Shown here one piece after another: positions 58,001-64,000 of a DNA stretch of 64,000 nt (its first letter is position 1; each line of letters opens with the position of its first letter). The translations under genes were made by a program, and so were the position numbers. The notes beneath the pieces were generated by a model, which saw nothing but the letters and a program-made list of their open reading frames with translations, was not told where the DNA came from and made no database searches. The stretch is from Psettodes erumei (lineage: Eukaryota; Chordata; Actinopteri; Pleuronectiformes; Psettodidae), in assembly GCA_016785225.1 (NCBI GenBank), contig JAFBJZ010000613.1:496001-560000 (forward strand), written 5' to 3'.

Positions 58001-59589
58001 TAGCACAATCTGGGATTGATTTCATGACAGTCATAGGGAATTATGCCTTCAGCGTTCACACTATCATATGTAGCATTTACTCCAAGTATTGTCATCTCCT
58101 AAAAGAAAGTATTGCACAGTGTTTGAGGTATCATCCACTTGATAGTGTGTGAGATAGTGTCTTATTTACAAGTGCAGACTTTGGTCCACATCTGTTTTCA
58201 AGTGTGAGTCCACAATTAATTACACACCGGTCACAGCTATGCAGCGGCCCTCCACCAACACATTATATAAGCATAAGACAGGAAGCAGGAGCTTTTCTGG
58301 AAGTTGTTTTTCCGTGAAAGATCAACCAAGCGTCCCCGCAGAGTCCCTCACGCCGACGACACAAATCCTGCCACCGGCTAAATATTAAAGTCTGGTTTGT
58401 CTTCTCGACACAGCCTCGCGCTCCCTGCTCTGCGTTGCTATTATCAGAAAGTGGTCTGACGTTGACAGCTGCGAACTCCTCATGAATATCTTGAGTCATT
58501 TCCAGCAGCAGATGTGGCGCTCAGTGATGTCACCACAAAATGTCCGTCCCGCTCGCGCCATATGGGCTTTTATGTGCATCTGTGTGAGTGGCTTTTCTGC
58601 TTATTTCAGGAACTGTCCGGTCCGTTTAGGTGGCCGCGCTTGATGTGCACGTGGGTGTGACTTGTTTGGGAGTACCTCCTGCGGGTCCTCACCACGCTGG
58701 GTGAGAGGCACATACTCAGTGTCAGGAAAAGCCACAAAGCTGCATTTATGAAGTGACAGAGGAACCAGACGCCAGGCAGCCGGCAGTCAGCGTGGCCGCC
58801 GACATTCAGGAGGATGCAGCTTTGAAATGTGGCTCTCCCGCGTGACAGCGTAGAAATCCAGATCCAACATCCTATCGCTCATGAAGGAAGAGTTGTATAT
58901 TCACTTCGACCCAATAAAAAGCACTTTGATGTGGCTCTTGTGAGATGGTGCAGGCTCTGCAACAAGAATTTATCATTCATTAAGGAGAGCAATTGCTTGT
59001 AACTCGTGCAGGAGTGTTTCCTCACTCCTCCTTCGCTGAAGTTAAGACTGAAAAGGGATGTCGGGAGACTTTTATTCTTCTTCCAGATATTAGGAAAAAA
59101 CCCGACACTTAGTCAAACAAACCAGCAGAGGCTTTGTGTGCGTGCCAAGGCAGAGCATTCATCAAAAAAACGAAGGAACATTAAAGTCATGAAAGCAGAG
59201 ATTGATGGGCTTTATATTTCCTTACACTTCATACCTCCTTACCATATTAAAAACATCATGAATGTGCGTTTCCGCCTTATCTCACACACACACTCTTCAG
59301 GATATAAGCATGGAAAAAAGTGTTTTTATGTGACAAAATAGATTTCTGAAGTTAAACTCTCAATTCAGCAAAGAAACACACTAAATTCTGGATGTTCTCA
59401 GTCAACTCTCTGTATATGATATGGAAGTAAAGACGAGTCATGTTAAAGTTGCCACACTGTGCCTCAGCAGTCCTGTTTTTCTCCCCGTTTCCCCTGCAGG
59501 TAAAGGGAGCTCAAGCATCTCTTCTGACATAAGTTCGAGCACAGATCACACACCAACTAAAGCTCCAAAGAATGTGGCTACCACCGAAG
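55069..59589 (+). CDS. fbxl7: F-box/LRR protein 7, first two coding exons (3' truncated by the window)
   Basis: FBXL7 is the substrate-recognition subunit of an SCF E3 ubiquitin ligase (known targets include Aurora A and survivin). Only the N-terminal 42 codons are in the window: exon 55069-55105, which encodes MGANNGKQYGSEG split after one base, and exon 59500-59589, which encodes the Ser-rich stretch GKGSSSISSDISSSTDHTPT followed by KAPKNVATTE. Both match the start of vertebrate FBXL7 nearly residue for residue. Splice sites are canonical (cgagg|gtaag, cctgcag|gtaaa, cgaag|gtaag) and phase 1 is kept. The F-box and leucine-rich repeats belong to later exons; I found none of them up to position 64000, in keeping with the very long introns of this gene in mammals. 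It lies 1.8 kb downstream of, and co-oriented with, the med1-like gene. Confidence 0.9.
55106..59499 (+). other. fbxl7: fbxl7 intron 1
   Basis: A 4.4-kb intron with canonical ends. It contains one strong CTCF-type motif (56579-56592). I see no other exon, transposon or RNA gene in it. Confidence 0.6.
56579..56592 (+). promoter_or_regulatory. Consensus CTCF-type motif
   Basis: CCAGCAGGGGGCGC on the plus strand matches every position of the core CCASYAGRKGGCRS. It sits in fbxl7 intron 1, about 1.5 kb after exon 1. Occupancy is not known. Confidence 0.55.
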
Positions 59590-59876
59590 GTAAGGCATCT
59601 GGTGCTCATTAACCAAACTCCCGCCCCTCTCTTTCTCCTCCTCATCCACTCTCTGCGCTGCCTATTTTTGGAGAGAAACCTGTGTGTTCCTGGGATAACC
59701 CGAAATTGAAAACAAACTCACGGCTCCCATCAGAACCAAGAAAGCAAAGGCATTTCTCCGGGCTTTGTTTTGGAAGAAGAAGAAGAAAAAGAAGGGGGGA
59801 AAACTCCTCTGGCTCCTCATTGTGGAAGAATGCTTATCTAAACTGTGGTCGTATCAGGCTCAAAGCGTTGCCAAGG

Positions 59877-59899
59877 AAGGAGGGAGGGAGGGAGGGAGG
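59877..59899. repeat. (GGGA)n tract, G-quadruplex candidate
   Basis: Four GGG runs separated by single A residues at 59882-59896, on the fbxl7 coding strand, about 290 nt into intron 2. Confidence 0.9.
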
Positions 59900-60037
59900 T
59901 ACATGTGCTGGAGAGAGGAGGGCGAATGCAGTTTTTAGCTGAAGACGGAGAAGGTGCGGGGGGTGAAAATGGGAGAAAGAGCTTCACCTTCTGCCCAGTC
60001 GTCGTCGTCGCCGCTCGTCTCCGTGCGGCTCTCTGTC

Positions 60038-60061
60038 TCCCTCCCTCCCTCCCGCCCGCCC
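60038..60061. repeat. (CCCT)n/(CCCG)n tract, minus-strand G-quadruplex candidate
   Basis: Six CCC runs with single-base spacers (60039-60061), in a GC-rich stretch. Confidence 0.9.
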
Positions 60062-63000
60062 AGGCCATCGCCCGGCCCCGGCAGGGTTAACTGGTGGAGC
60101 CGCTCCTCTTTGTCAGGACTGAACTGCGTGCTCACTGTAATGGTTCAGAAATGCTTCACAGCTGACAGATGCCTTTTGAAGCTGCCTGTCAACAGCTGTC
60201 TCCAACGTGGATCAGTCTGATGCATTTTTAATAATGTGTCAGTCAATTTTATTATAAAAATAAAGAAGTGTAACCATTTTATGTAGCAGATATATTTACT
60301 AAAAAACTCCACAGGGCATCTTTGACCCGTGGGAATTGTGGCACATTTCACATTACATACTGTTATTTGACCCATTGTTAAAGTAATTTTTTGACAAGTG
60401 TAACTTTTCAGTTCAGAAAACTTTCTCATTAGCCTTATAACCCTTTTCAATCCCGCCCACACGCAGCCTCCTGCAGCTCATTTATCTCGCAGAGCTCCAG
60501 TTTCTGTGGGTGATTTCACTTCTGGGCAGGAAATGTTGACAGAGAATGAGACAGACAGCCAGGATGAAATCTCAGAACCCAGTGAAGTAATCACTGAGTC
60601 ATTGATTTTGCCTTAAACCATATCAACCCCCCCACAGCTCCATTGTGGCCTCCGGCCCTTTGTGCTGTGGTCTCTCTTCCTTCTGAGTCGCCCGGTGAGT
60701 CACCCGGCGTTTGCGCGCGCCGATGCGCTCGCCATCGTTCCTCTCATGCATTGTCATCGCCAATCTTAAATTTGCTCTGGCATGATAAATGTGGTATTCT
60801 TGTGGTTTCGGAGCCGCCCACAAGAAAACAAATAGCAGCCCCAGCCTGTGTTTATGACCGTCGCTCAGCTCAAGATTTCAAGGTGTTTCTCGGAGAGAAG
60901 AGAAGCAGCAGAACAACTCGTCACGAGATCTGACGTGCTTTTGGTTTCGCACAAGAAGCGAGGCAGTTAGTTGTTTGTCGCTGGGTTAATTGCTGATTAA
61001 CCTGACTGGGTATAGACTGGGAAGTCCTGCACTATGAGTGTGCGTCTGTACAATCGACTGTTACTCATTCAGCCTCACTGGGAATGCTGACTCACTCAGA
61101 GCTGCTGGACGCGCACCCAGACTATTTTGGGGAAATTGATAATTGTCCTGAATGTGTCTCCTCGGGGAACAACCTGTGCAGATAGAAACATATAGTATAG
61201 TGGAGCAGTAGAGTATAGTCCATGGCCAGTGGCTTCCCAGCCATAATTTCCCTCCTGTGTTATGACTGAAATTGTTATTTTTTTTCTCCATGCTAAGTGG
61301 GAGTAATTACATGGTCTGGAACCGCCACGGCCACAGTCAAATCCCCCCTCCTTAAAAACTCCCCCAAAAAAGAGCATAGACACACACGTACACAAGTACA
61401 CACACATGCTCGCACACGCTGGCAGTGGCCGATCACACAGCCGTGGCCCACCTCGTCCTGTGGTCCACTAAACTAATCAGGAAGCCGTCTGGGCCGTTTC
61501 CCCACCACACACTGTGAGTCCTGATGTGGGGGCCTGCAGTGTCCTCATGCTGCAGTAATCCAGCATTTCTGCGAGTAACTGGCTAATATGAACGTTTCAT
61601 ATATGAACACCCGGCTACATGTTAAAAAAGTCTGGAGTTACTTTGCCAAACAACTCGTTGCGCCACAGACGGCACCAGCTTCCACCCAGTGAGGTTTTGT
61701 TCTTATAAAAACAGTAAGAAATGCCACGAAGGAGAAACCGAAAGATGCTGTATTAACCCCACAAGACTAGATTTAGAGGCTTTAAAGTCAATAAAGTATA
61801 ATAAAGTTATTGTCTCAGTATGCACATGGAAACTAGGCCACTGGCGTCCTCCGTCACCGGTCCAACATCTATTCCCGCAAAATCAACATTAGGAAGTTAC
61901 ACTCATTCTCATCCTGAAAACAAACCGTGCCGGACGGTCGTCTGGCGAGCTCCTGCGACGTGTCTCTGTTTTCATTTATTATTTAGGCGGGCTTGCGGTG
62001 GCCTGACCCAGTTGAGTTGCTTATTAGCTGCAGACTCAAAGGAACAGTCCTGGACAGTAAATCCTTTTTGTGGGATGAAATTGAGTATCTCCCAGCGGGG
62101 GTTGCGCCGTGACCCCGTCTGGGCCTCAGCGGGTTTGCTTTGGCACGGTCCAACTCGGGGGTACCTCAGGAATGTGGCTCAGACGTGGTGGGAGCGGGTC
62201 CGACGACACCCTGAGACGTTGCAGCTCCAGGCCATTTTGATCCCGCCGTATCAGCCGGAGCTCGTGCCAGGCTTCGGCCGCTGATGTAGCGCAGGCCCGT
62301 GGGGGTGTTGATGGTGTCAAAGCGGCTGTGCTGTGGGGTCGGCCCGTCACCCGTTTCTAATGGCACCAGGAAGGCCGCTGAGGCGCAGGGAACGGTGGGA
62401 ACAATGAACACGCCGCCTTCCTCTCCGTCTGCCAAGGACCAAAGAAGCAGTGATAACGGTGACAGGGAAAACTTACTCTTTCCTTCTCTCCCGCCTCTGA
62501 GAGATTAACACTGTAAACATGTGGGGATTTATGTGCACTTCTCTAAATCTTATCAGAAACAGTAAATTATTTAGATTCCATGTTTTACAAATGTCTGATT
62601 CTTGCACTTCATCACAGCCTTCCCATATGCCACAATCACACCAGGTCTGCAGCTTGACTGAGTCTCCAAAGACATAAATGCTGACAGGCTCTGATCTGAC
62701 TTGGAGTTCCCAGCATCCCTCATGGTGTGAGGGGTCAGCTGTCCAGTCTAAACAGCCCCTCCAGAAAACCCCTGTCTCCACTATGTTAATATTTTGCCCC
62801 CCCAAGGGCAACAAATCCCTCACACTTCATCTGTAAACTAACCTCACGCCCCGATGACCCATTTACTTGTGTTTACTCGAGTGTTTCGTGCAGGAGGCCT
62901 CTGCGAGGTGTTTGTTCTCCTCACATTTTCACTGTGGGGTGAAGATTTACGTCGTCATCCTCCGCTTGCGTCGCAGATACAACTCTCATCGTTCATCTGT

Positions 63001-63493
63001 TTGCTGTGCAATGATTCTTCGAAGCTAAACAACTCTGGGCAAACCAAGAGCTGGTGTGACAAATTTATCTTTTCTTTCTACAGCTGTGTTCTCAGGCAGA
63101 GAAGCTGGAAAACGAGGAGGCGTCCGTTTCCAGAGGGTGATTGACTTAGGATCTGATCGTGTATGAAGTTGTTCTCATTTAATGCACAGAAGTTCATACT
63201 CTGAAAACTTCAGGCCGTACTGGTGGAAAAAAGAGGATCTGCCCCTCTTCTCCAGTTTGACTGGAGGACACAAAACCTAATCCTCATTTCAAATTGTCTG
63301 CGTAAAGAGAGAGGGAGCACAGAGAGGCAAAGAATGCCAGTGCTATTTCCCCCAGATTTTCTCCATCAGCTGTCCTCGCTCCTCCCCCTTCCTCTCTGCC
63401 GCTCCCAGAGCCAGGAAAGCGGCTGAGCGAAAAAGCACAGAACAAGGCAGCCACCGCACAAAAAAAGAAGAAAACAAGTGAAAGCAGTTTACC

Positions 63494-63527
63494 GGAGGAG
63501 GAGGAGGAGGAGGAGGAGGAGGAGGAA
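63494..63527. repeat. (GGA)n trinucleotide repeat
   Basis: About 11 GGA units in fbxl7 intron 2. On the minus strand this produces a chance Leu-rich ORF. Confidence 0.97.
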
Positions 63528-64000
63528 AGGCACAGCTCTGCTTCTCATAAGTCCTCTCTGATTACCGCTCGCTCTCGGAGAGGAAGCGCTTGTTGTTTTC
63601 AACGCATGTGTCGTTTTCACATTTCTCAGCTCTACTACAGGAGCGCGTTTGACGGGAGCTGGGAAAGACGCCACCTGGCTGAAACCCGCTCCCGCTTCCT
63701 GTACGAGTCGTGGCCCGTGAGCGATACACCTGGCTCTTTTCATGTGGCAGTATGACCACAGTTGTGGACCAGCTGAACCGACACATTGGACTTCCCCCTC
63801 CCTCCTTTCATACTGCGGTTTTATTTCATTACATAAGCTGGGAAGTGTCAGTTGCGGCCGCAGCTGCAGTGGTAAAAAAAGGTTGGGAAAAAATTCTCTC
63901 TGGACAGTGTTCTTCAAGCGGCCTTGATTTGATAAATAGTGTTTTATAGAAACTAGAACAACCAGAACAAATTATTAATTTTGGCAATGTCAGTTCACCG

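Larger units (their letters stand above)
59590..64000 (+). other. fbxl7: fbxl7 intron 2 (continues beyond the window)
   Basis: No further FBXL7 exon is seen. The first 500 bp contain two opposite-strand G-rich tetrad motifs (59882-59896 plus, 60039-60061 minus), and a GGA tract lies at 63494-63527. ORFs of up to 154 codons here have no recognisable family and are treated as chance. Confidence 0.55.

Noticed and set aside
61820..62284. 154-codon ORF in fbxl7 intron 2
   Set aside because: No family similarity; does not match FBXL7 exon 3 and lacks flanking splice logic.
63489..63917. Minus-strand ORF with a Leu run
   Set aside because: The Leu run is the reverse reading of the GGA microsatellite.

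Overview
This is ordinary vertebrate nuclear DNA, almost certainly from a ray-finned (teleost) fish. The genes are intron-containing with GT/AG junctions, the introns are short, CA/GT microsatellites are frequent, and there is a copy of a non-autonomous inverted-repeat transposon that I know as common in teleosts. I see no bacterial, phage or viral features.

Layout. Positions 1-34,700 are a gene-poor flank. It holds microsatellites, a few worn repeats, one inverted-repeat transposon relic, a perfect 22-bp hairpin, and AT-rich patches that look like candidate conserved noncoding elements. From 34.7 to 41.5 kb, on the minus strand, lies a complete cdk13 gene: 14 coding exons and 1,417 codons plus stop, with all junction phases consistent. 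From about 42 to 48.1 kb, also minus, is a complete rala gene: a noncoding first exon and four coding exons giving 206 residues ending in a CCIL prenylation box. From about 48.35 to 53.3 kb, on the plus strand, is a complete paralogue of Mediator subunit MED1. It has 16 coding exons and 587 residues, and it stops before the nuclear-receptor boxes and the long disordered tail of ordinary MED1. From 55.07 kb to the end are the first two coding exons of fbxl7 (plus strand), whose remaining exons lie outside the window.

How the genes relate. CDK13 phosphorylates the RNA polymerase II C-terminal domain in the nucleus, and MED1 is a Mediator subunit. RALA is a small GTPase of exocytosis and signalling. 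FBXL7 is the substrate receptor of an SCF ubiquitin ligase. The most notable point is arrangement. In human 17q12 the order is CDK12, MED1, FBXL20, with CDK12 and MED1 head to head and FBXL20 co-oriented behind MED1. Here the order is cdk13, (rala), med1-like, fbxl7 with the same relative orientations. The med1-like gene is therefore most simply read as the MED1 duplicate that stayed beside CDK13 after the vertebrate genome duplications. To my knowledge mammals keep RALA-CDK13 but not this copy. The rala and med1-like genes also share a compact divergent promoter region. Two consensus CTCF motifs, at 34.15 and 56.58 kb, point outwards on either side of the gene cluster.

Exon coordinates were derived by hand from reading frame, splice sites and remembered family sequences. 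UTR ends and transcription starts are estimates.
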